A stretch of 64,000 nucleotides of DNA, from contig CAUCQW010000010.1 in the NCBI GenBank assembly GCA_958445065.1, positions 1 through 64,000 on the forward strand. Reading direction: 5' to 3'. Each line of letters starts with the position of its first letter. Within the stretch, counting starts at the first letter, position 1. Shown piece after piece: positions 52,189-61,714 of the stretch. The translations under genes and the position numbers were made by a program. The notes beneath the pieces were generated by a model, which saw only the letters and a program-made list of their open reading frames with translations, was not told the origin of the DNA and searched no databases. This stretch comes from an uncultured Collinsella sp. Lineage in GTDB: Bacteria; Actinomycetota; Coriobacteriia; Coriobacteriales; Coriobacteriaceae.

Positions 52189-53157
52189 CTACAGCGCTTC
52201 TTGCCATGGATATTCCTTTCCAAACATGCGATCGACTTCGAGCTGAATTCGCTCATCGTCGATTGCCGCCAAAGATAGCGCAAGCGAAATGTCATCGACG
52301 CGGGAGGAGTCGGCAAACACGGGCGCATAGCGCCACACTTGGATCATCGCCGTTTCGTTATCCGGCAACTCCCCGTCTGCGACTTCGAGGTCGCTCAGTT
52401 GACGCCATGCACTTCTTAAGACGGCCTTTTGTTCCATGCCCGGCGCAGCGAGCATCGAACGCGCAGCGAGCGCCGTCTCCCCGACGTCAACAAGATAGTC
52501 GATCTGCGGCGTCTTCCTTGCAAAAAAGACCTTCGAGACAGGCGAGGAGAGCTCTGCCATGTGCTCACTGAGCAAAAGATCGACGGCGATAGGGAGCACG
52601 ACGACACGCCGCTCGCGACGCTCGCGCCTCGCGAGCCCCCTGTCGACAAGCTCGGTTATGGCCTCACTCGCGCGGCTTGCCGAGATCCCAAGCGCACGAC
52701 AAAGGTCATAGGGGCGATATGGCTCCTGGGCGGCTCCCCAGATTGCGGCAGCCTGCGCGTTGGGTGACATCTTGGTCGCATGATTGTGAAACCGGGCACC
52801 GCCCCTCTCCGTGCAGGCCGTGCCCATAAATGGAAGAAAAGCCTGTCTACCTGGGCAGACAAAGGGAATCCCTTGTGCGACCAATGCTTTGCGCTGACGT
52901 GCATCGGCATCAGGAAACGAAACGACAACAGGAGTCTCCGCGCGCAAGGCTAGCTGACTATAGACCCTCTTAGCCTCGGGAAGCCCGACGCCAGTAGGCA
53001 AACTTGCAAGCAAAAACGAAAAACCGTTTGCGTCAACAGTGAGGACCTCAATCGCCCGCAGATGCAGCGGCAAGCGTGCGGATCCAGGCCAAGTTTTGGT
53101 CTTGGCGGAAAGGCCTAGTGCTTCTTGTAAGTAGATTAGCGCTTCGTTCATTTCCAT
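52189..53157 (-). CDS. Winged-helix regulator-like protein of the pilus locus
   Basis: A 322-aa cytosolic protein. The N-terminal ~130 residues (ALIYLQEALGLSAKT, FSFLLASLPTGVGLPEAKRV) form an alpha/beta domain I do not recognise. Residues about 135-200 look like a MarR-type winged helix: LCRALGISASRASEAITELV then DRGLARRERRERRVVVLPIA. The C-terminal part is helical. The start MEMNEALIYL at 53157 is a choice; GGAA precedes it weakly, and the frame extends far upstream without similarity. It sits between the pilin remnant and sortase 1, so it may regulate the pilus genes (inference). Confidence 0.68.
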   Translation of the reverse strand: MEMNEALIYLQEALGLSAKTKTWPGSARLPLHLRAIEVLTVDANGFSFLLASLPTGVGLPEAKRVYSQLALRAETPVVVSFPDADARQRKALVAQGIPFVCPGRQAFLPFMGTACTERGGARFHNHATKMSPNAQAAAIWGAAQEPYRPYDLCRALGISASRASEAITELVDRGLARRERRERRVVVLPIAVDLLLSEHMAELSSPVSKVFFARKTPQIDYLVDVGETALAARSMLAAPGMEQKAVLRSAWRQLSDLEVADGELPDNETAMIQVWRYAPVFADSSRVDDISLALSLAAIDDERIQLEVDRMFGKEYPWQEAL

Positions 53158-53534
53158 TGTTTTCGTTCGTTTCCAGTTTGTATTGGAATTATACATTATT
53201 TTCGGAATTAACGAGATTCCTTTCGTGCATAAGCCCGCATTTGAGTTTTCAAAATATCCCGAATCGGTGGGGCGACTCGGGATACAATGACTACAGGAAA
53301 CGACGCACCCCGCGCAAGTGTTCGAAAGCGCGGGCGACCAGTTTCCGGTGTTGTTAAATGCCCGGACTCCGAACCACGGGCATTTTAATTTGCACGCGCG
53401 GCGCAAATGCCTTCTACCGTCCGCACCGCGCGTGCGCCTACGGACCTTAAACCGAACCTCATACGAGTCAAGAAACGCGATGACGGATGAGTCCGCATCG
53501 GACGGTGGAGGCTGCCTGTGTTGTCCAAAAAGAA
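53158..53534. other. Hairpin-rich intergenic region
   Basis: It holds ATCCCGA/TCGGGAT (about 53256-53283) and the hairpin AAATGCCCG/CGGGCATTT (53356-53385) followed by TTAATTT, a plus-strand terminator with no obvious gene. AT-rich DNA before 53240 is probably the regulator's promoter. The rest holds no recognised gene. Confidence 0.45.
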
Positions 53535-53565
53535 CGGGGCAGACTCCAGTGCGGAGTCTGCCCCG
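53535..53565 (-). terminator. Terminator after the pilin remnant
   Basis: CGGGGCAGACTCC and GGAGTCTGCCCCG form a perfect 13-bp stem around AGTGC, followed on the minus strand by TTCTTTTTGG. Confidence 0.85.
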
Positions 53566-53665
53566 AAAAGAGAATGGCAAAGCAAGAACGTGGATGGACG
53601 AGAAAAGTGTCCGCAAGTCTCATGGCCATCACATCCCACCTGCCAAAGGGATGGGTGAGTGAGCC

Positions 53666-54180
53666 TTACTCCTGCTCGGACTCCTCAGCCTGCTTACGGC
53701 TGCGGATGAGGTGTGCCACGCCGATGCACAGCACTGCGCTGCCAGCGATCCAAGTGAAGGTCACGCCGTTAAGACCGGTCAGCGGGAGGCCGGAGCCTTT
53801 CTTGTTCTTGACGGTAAGGGTAACGGTGCCGCCACCAGAAGAGGAATTGGTGACGAGACCAGAACCATTCTTGGATGTGGTCACCGTCAACGTATTCTCG
53901 CCCTCATTCTGATTAAGACCCGTGGCAGTAATGGTGAACGTGAATTTGGGCACGGTGTTATAGCCGGGGAGCGTATGGGTCTCCTCGACCGTGTAAGCGC
54001 CAGCATCGAGGCCCTTGACGCTGATTTCGCCCTTATCATCAGTCGTAAAATCATAAGCAGTATTGCCCAAAGAACCGTTCACTTAGACATACTGGGCGCC
54101 GGCGCCCTCGTCGGTTCCCTTGGAAGAGGTGCCGGGCGGAGAGCGGAGCATGGCCACCGGACCCACCGAAACACATCTCC
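53666..54180 (-). pseudogene. C-terminal remnant of a second SpaA-type pilin
   Basis: The frame 53666-54082 (138 codons) encodes KGEISVKGLDAGAYTVEET, PKFTFTITATG, the sorting signal LPLTG, a membrane helix and a basic tail. These align with the end of the intact pilin at 56152. Just upstream is an in-frame TAA, beyond which the frame continues as KGTDEGAGAQYV for about 20 codons. There is no signal peptide or N-terminal domain. It is therefore a truncated, stop-interrupted pilin gene. Translation from the GTG after the stop is conceivable but would give a non-exported protein. Confidence 0.72.
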
Positions 54181-54483
54181 ACCGTTCCTTCAACTGGGAA
54201 AATGCCGCCCCGGAGCCCGGGAGGGACCCCGGGGGCTTTCGGCTAACTGCGGGAACGGCCTATCCGCTCAGTATGTTCAGCTGAGATCAGAAATCAACCG
54301 GAGAAATCGACCCTACTAAAAGGAGGCCGTATATGAAGACTGTATATCCCTTTTGCCTCCATATACACAAGAAGCGCCCCTCGGGCGCTTCTGAGAGGCT
54401 CCCCCTGGGATGTATCCCAGGGGGAGCCTATGGACCTTAAGGGCCGCTGCGAACCGTTCGCAGTCGGGCCGTCGAAGGCCTCG
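54181..54483. other. Junction region with strong hairpins
   Basis: It contains GAAGCGCCC/GGGCGCTTC (54371-54391) and AGGCTCCCCCTGGGAT/ATCCCAGGGGGAGCCT (54396-54429), a perfect 16-bp stem likely to terminate the glucosidase remnant. A plus-strand ATG at 54333 with AAAAGGAGG six bases upstream opens a 35-codon frame (MKTVYPFCLHIHKK) of unknown meaning running through both hairpins. No other gene is seen. Confidence 0.45.
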
Positions 54484-54790
54484 TTACTTAAGCTCGGGCC
54501 AGAAGTCCTTGTTGGCCTCGATCATGTCGTCGAGAATCTCCTTGGCGACCTTCATGGACGGGACCGTCTTGTTGAGCGTGAACGCCTTGAGCGCCTTCTC
54601 GTACGAACCCTCGATGCACGCCTCGACCACGAGCTTCTCGGAGTTGAGCTGCTGCATCATGAGGCCCTGCTGGAACAGCGGGATGTTGTCGCGCGAGATG
54701 ACCTCGGGGCCGTTCTTGCCGATATACGCGGGAAGCTCGACCATCGCGTCGTACGGCATGTTCGGGATCGCGCCGCGGTTCTGGCAAATG
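54484..54790 (-). pseudogene. C-terminal fragment of a GH4 6-phospho-glucosidase
   Basis: About 100 codons encode NRGAIPNMPYDAMVELPAYI, GLMMQQLNSEKLVVEA, SYEKALKAFTLNKTVPS and the ending IEANKDFWPELK. This pattern fits the C-terminus of NAD-dependent family 4 phospho-alpha-glucosidases of the MalH/AglB type. The first ~340 residues, including the NAD site and catalytic residues, are missing; upstream sequence joins the sortase gene. It is a relic with no relation to pilus function. Confidence 0.75.
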
Positions 54791-54847
54791 ACCAGGAAGC
54801 GAGCGAAGGCGCTACACTTCGAGCGATATTGAGCACCAACGCGGGCG

Positions 54848-55987
54848 CTAGCGCAGGTGTCGCCCGCGATACTCGGGAGAAACAGCATCGGAATCGGGGG
54901 AAGCCGAGGAGGCTGAAGCAGAGGAGACGAAGGAGGCCGCAGGCCTGGAGGCTCCCACGGTCCACCCGTTTCCGCCATCGCCAGCAGCCGCGTCGGCGCC
55001 CAGCGTCACCGCGGCGGCAACGGCCGCACGCTGCGCCGCGCGCCGCTTCTTGCGCACGTGCCCGGCCACAACGAGACCCACAACAATCGCCAGCAGCGCG
55101 CCCAGAACGCCCAGCGCCACCGCGGTGGTGTTGATGCCCTGTGCCTCCTCGGGCACGGGAACCTCATCCGGAATGCTTGCACGCACACCCGATACCAGCA
55201 GGCGGTGCGAGTTCACGCCGTAGGGCGTGCAGGTCATGAGCGTCACGCGGTCCTCGCCGGCGGTCACGCGCAACTTGGAATCGTCATCGGGCTCGATCAC
55301 GTCTATGCGGTCGATCTTGTAGCCCAGTTCTTCGCCCATCACCTCGATGTAAAACGAGTCGCCCACCCGCAGCTCATCCAAGCGCGTGAACAGGAGCGAG
55401 CCCGGCACGCCACGGTGACCGGTGAGCACGGCATGCGTACTCTCGCCGCCCACGGGCAGCGACGTTCCGTACAGGTGGCCGGCGCCCGCGGCGAGCACCT
55501 CGTTGGAGGTGCCATGGTACACGGGCAGGTTCACGTCGATCTTGGGGATACGCACCGAGCACATAAGGCCCGAACCCGCGTCGAGCAGGCCCTGGTACGT
55601 GGTGTCTTGCGAGGCGATGGAGTCCTTGGCACCTGTTGCGGTGGAAGCGCCGGAGGTGCTACCGAACGGGTCCACGACCTCGCCGATGACGTCCTGACCG
55701 CCGGCGGCCAACTGCTCGTTGTAGGCGCGCGCTGCCGCGAGGGCCTCCTCTGCCTGCGGATAGGGCCAGCCATCCACGGTGTTTTGGGCCGCGGCAACTG
55801 CGGCCGTCTGCTCGACCTGGGACATGGCGCGCAGGACGAGGGGCGTGGCCACGATAACAAAGCCGGCGGCAAAGCACAGAAGGGAAAGCAGGCGCAGGAC
55901 GAGGGGCGGTTTACGTCGGCTGGGGGAAGCCGGGTTCGAACCGCCGCTCGGCGTGCGCATCGTCGATACGGGCTTGATTGCCTCCAT
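54848..55987 (-). CDS. Class C sortase (pilus assembly), copy 2
   Basis: A 379-aa membrane sortase. An N-terminal helix (LLSLLCFAAGFVIVATPLVL) is followed by a catalytic domain with HAVLTGHRG (His), TLMTCTPYG (Cys) and SHRLLVSGVRA (Arg). A second helix AVALGVLGALLAIVVGLVVAG and an unusually long Ala/Ser-rich tail close the protein. The tail may have been altered when the gene end fused to the glucosidase relic at about 54800. The ATG at 55987 follows GGAGGTG. Directly downstream of the major pilin, it is its likely polymerase. Confidence 0.92.
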   Translation of the reverse strand: MEAIKPVSTMRTPSGGSNPASPSRRKPPLVLRLLSLLCFAAGFVIVATPLVLRAMSQVEQTAAVAAAQNTVDGWPYPQAEEALAAARAYNEQLAAGGQDVIGEVVDPFGSTSGASTATGAKDSIASQDTTYQGLLDAGSGLMCSVRIPKIDVNLPVYHGTSNEVLAAGAGHLYGTSLPVGGESTHAVLTGHRGVPGSLLFTRLDELRVGDSFYIEVMGEELGYKIDRIDVIEPDDDSKLRVTAGEDRVTLMTCTPYGVNSHRLLVSGVRASIPDEVPVPEEAQGINTTAVALGVLGALLAIVVGLVVAGHVRKKRRAAQRAAVAAAVTLGADAAAGDGGNGWTVGASRPAASFVSSASASSASPDSDAVSPEYRGRHLR

Positions 55988-56151
55988 GTGGTTCACCTCC
56001 GGGGGTGTGGGTGTGAGGGCACGGTCAAAGCACCGACCCCGCCGCGTGTCCAAGCGCGACGGGGTGCGGCGAAAGGGAATATGAGAACGCGGCGCGCAGG
56101 CGCTGATAGGAGACGACGATCGCCCGCTCGCCGCGTCATCAAGCTAGGGAA

Positions 56152-57921
56152 TTAAGCGCGCATACGTGCACTCAGGGCGAAGGCGGCGCCAGCAGCCATG
56201 AGCAGCACGCCCACGGTGATGAAAACCTTGATGCCCAGGTCACCGGTCAAGGGCAGCTCGGTGAGGTTCTTGGCGTTCCAAATCTTGATGGTCGAGTTCT
56301 CAACGGAGACGCGAGGATCGGTAGCGTCCTTGGCATAAGAGACAGCAGTGATGGTCTTCTGGCCCTCGGGATCGTCGGACTTCACCGTAGCGGATACCGT
56401 AAAGGTGAACTTCGGCAGGGAGACGGCGGTGTAACCATTGGGAGGAACGATCTCCTCGATCTCATACGTGCCAGCGTCGAGACCATTAAAGTTGATGACG
56501 CCATCGTCGGTGGCGAACACGCCAACTTCGGCACCACCCTGAGTATCCTTAGTCGGAGTCGTGGTCAGGGTCTTCCATGCGCCGTTCTCGTAACCGAGAT
56601 AGCTGCTTCCCGCCTTGATCGTGAACTTAGCACCCGAGAGCTTAGTGGTCATGTCCTTGGCGGTCTTCACGATGTTGAACTTATAGGAGTAGACATTCAC
56701 CTCGTTACCAGGAATGGTCTGCTCATCGGAGGTGTTGTTGGGGTTGTGCGACCAGGTAAGTGAGTCCTTGTTGGGGTTGCCCTGGATGGCGGTGGAGTCA
56801 GAAAGCTTGGCATCTGCATCAAGGGTAGCACTCACCAGTACGGTCACCTTTGCGCCCTCGTTCAGCGCAGTAGCGCCCGCAACCTGGTTCACGTAGTTGC
56901 CAAGGTCGATGACGGTATCTACACCTCCGGCGTACTTACTATCGGTATCAGAAGTGGCAGCATAGGAAACACTGTAGTCGTCACTCACCTTAAGAGTAAC
57001 GTCTCCAACCTTGACCGATTCAACCTTTACGCCCGTGGCGACGTTACCGACAATCGAAGAAATGGCAGAACTAGCAGTGTCGTTGATCTTGAACACACGT
57101 TCGGTCGGATAGCCGGTGTAGTACGGAACGATAGTCTCAAGCGTGTAGTACACGGTGTCGCCCACGGAGAAGGACGGCTCATTGTTGTAGGTGCCGTCAG
57201 CATTGGCAAGATGCTTAGAGATGGTCGGAATCACGTTCTTCACGGTAACGGTGCCATCGACATCGGTGCCCGCAATGCTCGTCGGCGTAATGATGGGCAG
57301 CGAGAAGGACTCCTTGTCCGCAGCGGGATTGGTAACGTCCTTCAGGAACCAGATACCCGGGACGTTAAAGGTTTTCACATTGGCGTTGCCGGCCGTAGAC
57401 GTGGTGAACTCGGTTGCAGCAGGAGTACCAGGGAAGGTCTGGTCCTCGAGGTTCTGGGCAAAGGTGCGCAGCGCGGCATCATTGTTCCAAGGCGAGGAGA
57501 GGTTAGGGGCTCCGCTATTGCTAAACACCCGCATGATCAGGAAGCCCATAGGGTTGTTCGACGCGTTGCCCTCGGACACAAAGAAGTTCTTGTCCTGCTT
57601 GTAGGCAGTAAGCACGTTCCGGGCATCGCCCGTCCCATCAATGACAGCATTGAAGTTCATCGCGCCCTCGATGGTGCTCACGAGCGCATCGGTGGTATCA
57701 ATCGTATAGGCAATCGACTTGTCATTGCCAACAACAACGTCCTTCAGCTCGGCAAGCTGCCAGCCGTTGAACGTGTGATCGGCAGCATCCGTCGACTGCT
57801 TGTTGATCGTAATGCTGTAGACTGGCGCAGCCTTGGCCGTGGGCGCTCCACCCACCAGGCCGGTTACGGCGATCGCTACGGCGGCGGCGCCGGCGATCAG
57901 CTTTTGTACTAATCGGTTCAT
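56152..57921 (-). CDS. Major pilin, SpaA-type LPXTG surface protein
   Basis: The 589-aa backbone pilin is exported (signal peptide KLIAGAAAVAIAVTGLVGG ending AKA-A). Ig-like domains that form isopeptide bonds follow. TISKHLANADG near residue 240 offers the Lys of the pilin-motif region, and the C-terminal Cna-B-like domain has GLDAGTYEIEEI with the E-box Glu. The sorting signal is LPLTG, then a membrane helix and RMRA. The ATG at 57921 follows AAAGGGG. It lies between the adhesin and sortase 2 in one operon. Confidence 0.93.
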   Translation of the reverse strand: MNRLVQKLIAGAAAVAIAVTGLVGGAPTAKAAPVYSITINKQSTDAADHTFNGWQLAELKDVVVGNDKSIAYTIDTTDALVSTIEGAMNFNAVIDGTGDARNVLTAYKQDKNFFVSEGNASNNPMGFLIMRVFSNSGAPNLSSPWNNDAALRTFAQNLEDQTFPGTPAATEFTTSTAGNANVKTFNVPGIWFLKDVTNPAADKESFSLPIITPTSIAGTDVDGTVTVKNVIPTISKHLANADGTYNNEPSFSVGDTVYYTLETIVPYYTGYPTERVFKINDTASSAISSIVGNVATGVKVESVKVGDVTLKVSDDYSVSYAATSDTDSKYAGGVDTVIDLGNYVNQVAGATALNEGAKVTVLVSATLDADAKLSDSTAIQGNPNKDSLTWSHNPNNTSDEQTIPGNEVNVYSYKFNIVKTAKDMTTKLSGAKFTIKAGSSYLGYENGAWKTLTTTPTKDTQGGAEVGVFATDDGVINFNGLDAGTYEIEEIVPPNGYTAVSLPKFTFTVSATVKSDDPEGQKTITAVSYAKDATDPRVSVENSTIKIWNAKNLTELPLTGDLGIKVFITVGVLLMAAGAAFALSARMRA

Positions 57922-57990
57922 GATTCCCCTTTCAGAAATAAGCCCGACATTCATAAACATCTATCTACATGCGCCATCAGACGAATCGTC

Positions 57991-60900
57991 CTAGCGGCGC
58001 TTTGTAGCGATCCAATACGCTCCCGCGGCGATACCGCCCAGAAGCATGAGACCGGCGCCCACGAGGAGCATGGAGTTCTCGGTCCAACCCGCGCCGGTGA
58101 GCGGGAGGTCCGTGAGGACTTTCATGTTGGTGAAGGTGGAGGCGGGGATGGCGTTGGGCTCGGCGTCCTTGCCGATGGTGTTACTCACAGTATTGCCCAT
58201 GTCGTCCTTCATCTGCGTGACCGTGGTGGAAGTGGTGAGGCCGGAGTACTTGCCGGTCTTCTCGTCCAAGACGGCTTTCACGGTGACGGCCACTTGGTAC
58301 TCGGCCTTGGAGTAGCGGAGCTTGTCGATGGCATCGGCGTCGGGCGCGACCTCCTTCACCGTGTAGGTGTAAGTCTTGGCGCCCGTCGGGTTCGAAGCGT
58401 CGTTCGTGGCGAGGTACTCTTTGGAGAACGAGATTTCGCCAAAAGATGCCTCGATGTCGTTGACCTTGGTGGAGTCTGCGGGAGCGACGGAAATAGTCTT
58501 CGAGTCAGGCATAGGAGCGCTATCCTTATTTGGCCCCGTAGCCTCGATGCTGAAGTCGAACGCAACGTATTTACCGCTGGAATCCTTCGGCCAGTCCGTA
58601 TTACGGACGGATTTAATCACCGGGATTTTCACGGACGTAACGGAGCACGAGTCGGAGATGTACGTAATGCCATCAACGATGTTCGGCTGCTCGTTCTCGA
58701 TCCACGTAATGGAGCCGCTTGTGCTGTCCACCGTGAACTTGTAGGTGTTCTTGTTCAGTTCGTAGCCAAACGGAGCCTGGGTCTCCGTGAGCGTGTACGT
58801 GCCCGGCAGCAAATCGGCCAATGTGAACTTGCCATCCTTGGCGTCGGTATCGGCCCAAGTGGTTTCGCTCGGAGTCGATTGGTCACTCACGGTCCAGGAC
58901 TGCGCCTCAGTCAAGCCATCGGCACCCAGTTTCGCAAGCTTCCACTCGGAACCAGCCAAAGGAGTGTGTTCTGCATCGTCCTTCTCCACCTTGGCCCAAG
59001 ACACCGTACCGGTGATCTTGGTGTTGGCGATGGCACCCGTGGTGTTAGAAGGTGTGAACGGAACCTCGTTCCCGTTCTCATCCACGTAGCCCTGGACATA
59101 GTTCACCGACTCACCAGCATTGTTCATGGTTGCGTAGTAGATCTTGTCCGAAACCTGGTAACCCTCCGGCGCCGTCTCCTCTTTGATGTAATAGGTGAAT
59201 GCCGGATTAGAATCCGAGATCTCCTTACTCGGATCGGCCTTCTGGTTCAAATAGTTGAACTGAAGCTTGCCATCAGTAGAAGCGTAATCGTTGGCAGCGC
59301 CATCCGTTACCGTAACGATGGGACCCGTCCCGTTCTTGGCATCTTTGACAGTGCCGTATATCGTCCACGAGGAACCGGGAAGCAGCTTAGTACCATCCGC
59401 AGCGTCGACCTTGCTCCATGCAATGGAGGAACCGTCCGGTGTATACGAGCCAGACCACGGGAAGTTGTGACGCTCCTGGTCCATATCGATAACGGAAGCC
59501 GAGTTACCCTCACCAAATGCTGCGGCAACCTTCGGGCTGTTCATTGAGAAATCGGCGCCGGCGTACACACGACCATTGGTGGTCACATGGTCGTCGAAGC
59601 TTCCGTTGGGAACGAGAATCGATCCGATCATAGCCGCCGCAGGATCGTCGTCAGTCCACTTGGCACCGGTAGTTGCGCCATCGTATCCCCAGTCCGCGCG
59701 GTCCTCTCCCGCGATGCCGCCCCGAATGGTAAGGCTTTGCGTATCGACAAAGTTCCACATGATGGACTGGGAAGCCGTCGCGTATGCTTCACCCAGTGCC
59801 TTGCCGGAATATTGAGTTTCGTAACCACGCGAAATCTCGATGCCGTTCCACCAAAAGCGCCAGCCATTGTGGAACTCAATATTCGAAGATCCGGTAACGT
59901 TCACAACAACCGAGGCGCCCTCGGGAATGTCCTCGAATGCGAAATCAACGCCACGATAATACTCGTTGTTGTATGTATTGCTCAGCTGAGAAGCATCGAT
60001 GGTGAACACCTGCTGCATAGAGGTGTTGTCGCCCTTAAACGTGATAAGACGCTCGCTATTCTTGAATTGCTTACCATTGAGCGACGTATCGGCGCAGTCC
60101 TCATTGATGGTCTTATTCGACCCATCAAACACCAGGCCATAGCTACAATCCGTCTTGTTGTACTTGTTGATGATGTAGCGGTTGTCCTTATCGCACGCCG
60201 GAGCAACGCCGTAGCTCACTTTGCCCGTCTTCGCAAACGAATTCAGCTGATTAGAAAGCGTGTTGAGATAGCCTGTCTCTCCGCTGTAATTCGAGTAATC
60301 CTTGCCATTAATGTCCTTGAGGAAGTTAACTTGGTTGAACAGAGTACTGTCCTGAGCGTTCTCGCCCGCGTACCAATAACCCTGGGTTTTCACCACAGAC
60401 TGGCGCCCGTTATTAGTATTCCAATAGGTAATGGGACCGGCGATCTTCGCGGTGTAGTCATAGCCAGCGGAGTCAGCCGTTCTCGCTTTGCCGACCCAAG
60501 CGCCTTTGTTCCAAGCGCCAACGGTAGTCTTCCCCGGCAAGTCGCCGCTGTAACCAACGCTCATGTTGGTGATCGCACTGTCGATTCCAGCCACCGCAAG
60601 CACGGTGCTGCCGTCGACAGGACGGAACTGGGAACCAAAACCAACGGTGCCAAAGCGGAAACCAGCGCCAATACCTTCATAGGGCCAGCTCTCTTTGAGT
60701 GGATTCATGGCAAGCTTGCCACGGACCACGGTAAGGCCCTCCGCCTCAGCGGCATATGAGCCGGCGGGGGCGTTGCTCGCATCAAGAGTTTTAGTGTTGC
60801 TCGGTTTACCACCGATGTACATGTCGCGGCCGACGTAGGTGGCCACGCCGGGATCGGGGGTAGAGACATCGATATTCGTACCGATGCCGATAGGCGTGGG

Positions 60901-61023
60901 CTTGTAGATGCCCTTGTTCACAGTGGTAGCCGCGCTCGCAGAGGTGGCCGCGCTGAACGGGGACAGCAGCGTGCTTGCAACGAGAACAGTTGCCATAAAG
61001 CTACATGCGGCGAACTTCTTCAC
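57991..61023 (-). CDS. Large pilus-associated adhesin, LPXTG-anchored
   Basis: A 1010-aa secreted surface protein. The signal peptide is VKKFAACSFMATVLVASTLL ending SASA-A. About 550 residues of novel adhesin sequence follow. Then come two SpaA/Cna-B-like repeats (IAWSKVDAADG, VSWAKVEKDD, each closing with a Y..ETxAPxGY pattern), a pilin isopeptide-linkage domain (YVAFDFSIEATG, YTYTVKEVAPD), and the sorting signal LPLTG with membrane helix and KRR. The start is probably the GTG at 61023, whose GTGA overlaps the stop of the small upstream gene. It is the likely tip or minor pilin; the ligand is unknown. Confidence 0.88.
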   Translation of the reverse strand: MKKFAACSFMATVLVASTLLSPFSAATSASAATTVNKGIYKPTPIGIGTNIDVSTPDPGVATYVGRDMYIGGKPSNTKTLDASNAPAGSYAAEAEGLTVVRGKLAMNPLKESWPYEGIGAGFRFGTVGFGSQFRPVDGSTVLAVAGIDSAITNMSVGYSGDLPGKTTVGAWNKGAWVGKARTADSAGYDYTAKIAGPITYWNTNNGRQSVVKTQGYWYAGENAQDSTLFNQVNFLKDINGKDYSNYSGETGYLNTLSNQLNSFAKTGKVSYGVAPACDKDNRYIINKYNKTDCSYGLVFDGSNKTINEDCADTSLNGKQFKNSERLITFKGDNTSMQQVFTIDASQLSNTYNNEYYRGVDFAFEDIPEGASVVVNVTGSSNIEFHNGWRFWWNGIEISRGYETQYSGKALGEAYATASQSIMWNFVDTQSLTIRGGIAGEDRADWGYDGATTGAKWTDDDPAAAMIGSILVPNGSFDDHVTTNGRVYAGADFSMNSPKVAAAFGEGNSASVIDMDQERHNFPWSGSYTPDGSSIAWSKVDAADGTKLLPGSSWTIYGTVKDAKNGTGPIVTVTDGAANDYASTDGKLQFNYLNQKADPSKEISDSNPAFTYYIKEETAPEGYQVSDKIYYATMNNAGESVNYVQGYVDENGNEVPFTPSNTTGAIANTKITGTVSWAKVEKDDAEHTPLAGSEWKLAKLGADGLTEAQSWTVSDQSTPSETTWADTDAKDGKFTLADLLPGTYTLTETQAPFGYELNKNTYKFTVDSTSGSITWIENEQPNIVDGITYISDSCSVTSVKIPVIKSVRNTDWPKDSSGKYVAFDFSIEATGPNKDSAPMPDSKTISVAPADSTKVNDIEASFGEISFSKEYLATNDASNPTGAKTYTYTVKEVAPDADAIDKLRYSKAEYQVAVTVKAVLDEKTGKYSGLTTSTTVTQMKDDMGNTVSNTIGKDAEPNAIPASTFTNMKVLTDLPLTGAGWTENSMLLVGAGLMLLGGIAAGAYWIATKRR

Positions 61024-61208
61024 TTTGAGCACCCCATTACAGTTTCCTCGGTAGAAACTGTCTGGACGTCGTTGGCGATGGCCTGCGAGATCGGGGGCAT
61101 AACAAGCGACGGTACCAGGCTCAAAACGGAAGCTCCGCACAAAACACCTGCTAGCACACGATGTGCCGCTTTATTGTTCTGCTTAGTTTTTTCTGAATTC
61201 GCTTTCAT
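61020..61208 (-). CDS. Small secreted peptide coupled to the adhesin
   Basis: A 62-aa product starting MKANSEKTKQNNKAAHRVL with GGGGAGGAG upstream, giving a basic N-terminus, a hydrophobic core (VLAGVLCGASVLSLVPSLV) and a likely cleavage after SQAIA. The mature peptide would be about 17 residues, ending VMGCSK. The stop overlaps the adhesin start (GTGA). It could be a true secreted peptide, a translational leader, or the old N-terminus of a larger protein cut by a frameshift. Confidence 0.6.
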   Translation of the reverse strand: MKANSEKTKQNNKAAHRVLAGVLCGASVLSLVPSLVMPPISQAIANDVQTVSTEETVMGCSK

Positions 61209-61297
61209 CGATGTCTCCTCCCCAAGAGACCGCGATCTTGCTCTTTCACTATCAAACGTATCTGCGCAATCTGTAATTGCGCTCGCTAAGTGATGCA

Positions 61298-61327
61298 ATT
61301 ATAACGATTGTTTGAACATCTAGGCAA
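61298..61327 (-). promoter_or_regulatory. Promoter of the pilus operon
   Basis: On the minus strand TTGCCT (61322-61327) and a perfect TATAAT (61298-61303) are spaced 18 bp. The small peptide gene starts 90 bp downstream. Confidence 0.75.
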
Positions 61328-61667
61328 AAATACCGATAGTTTTGTAGCGAATTCTCAATTCTCTTGACATTTGCTCGGATTAACCTTCGTTTATTCGCTA
61401 TGAAATATCTATTTCTACTGGTAATTAAGCCAGCTATCAGTTTTTTAATAGCATTTTATTTATTTGCACAACATTTTGCTCAAGAGCAAACATCCTGTGA
61501 ACGATCGAAAATCGACCGTGAGCGGTAGGCCATTAACCGGGATGAATATCCTATCAAATTGGTGAGAATATCTTAAACCCATCGGTGATTAGAAGCGTAA
61601 TGTTCTGACGACCATATTTGAATTTTCGCGCAGATTTTCGGTATCAATTCGCCCAAATCGCCTGAGG
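61328..61667. other. AT-rich region upstream of the pilus operon
   Basis: This 340-bp stretch is much more AT-rich than the surroundings and has no gene. TTTGCTC-AA-GAGCAAA (61475-61490) is a perfect inverted repeat that might bind a regulator. Runs of A/T suggest curved DNA. Confidence 0.5.
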
Positions 61668-61700
61668 CCACCACAAAGGCGCCTGCTCCCTTTGTGGTGG
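61668..61700. repeat. CCACCACAAAGG hairpin repeat (after the HAD gene)
   Basis: CCACCACAAAG and CTTTGTGGTGG pair around GCGCCTGCTCC. It lies 14 bp after the HAD stop codon, the same distance as the copy after sortase 1. Confidence 0.72.
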
Positions 61701-61714
61701 TTCTCCCCCCTGCG

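Noticed and set aside
54430..55134. Plus-strand frame opposite the GH4 remnant and sortase 2
   Set aside because: Shadow frame with an Arg/His-rich low-information translation; the minus-strand genes carry clear family motifs.
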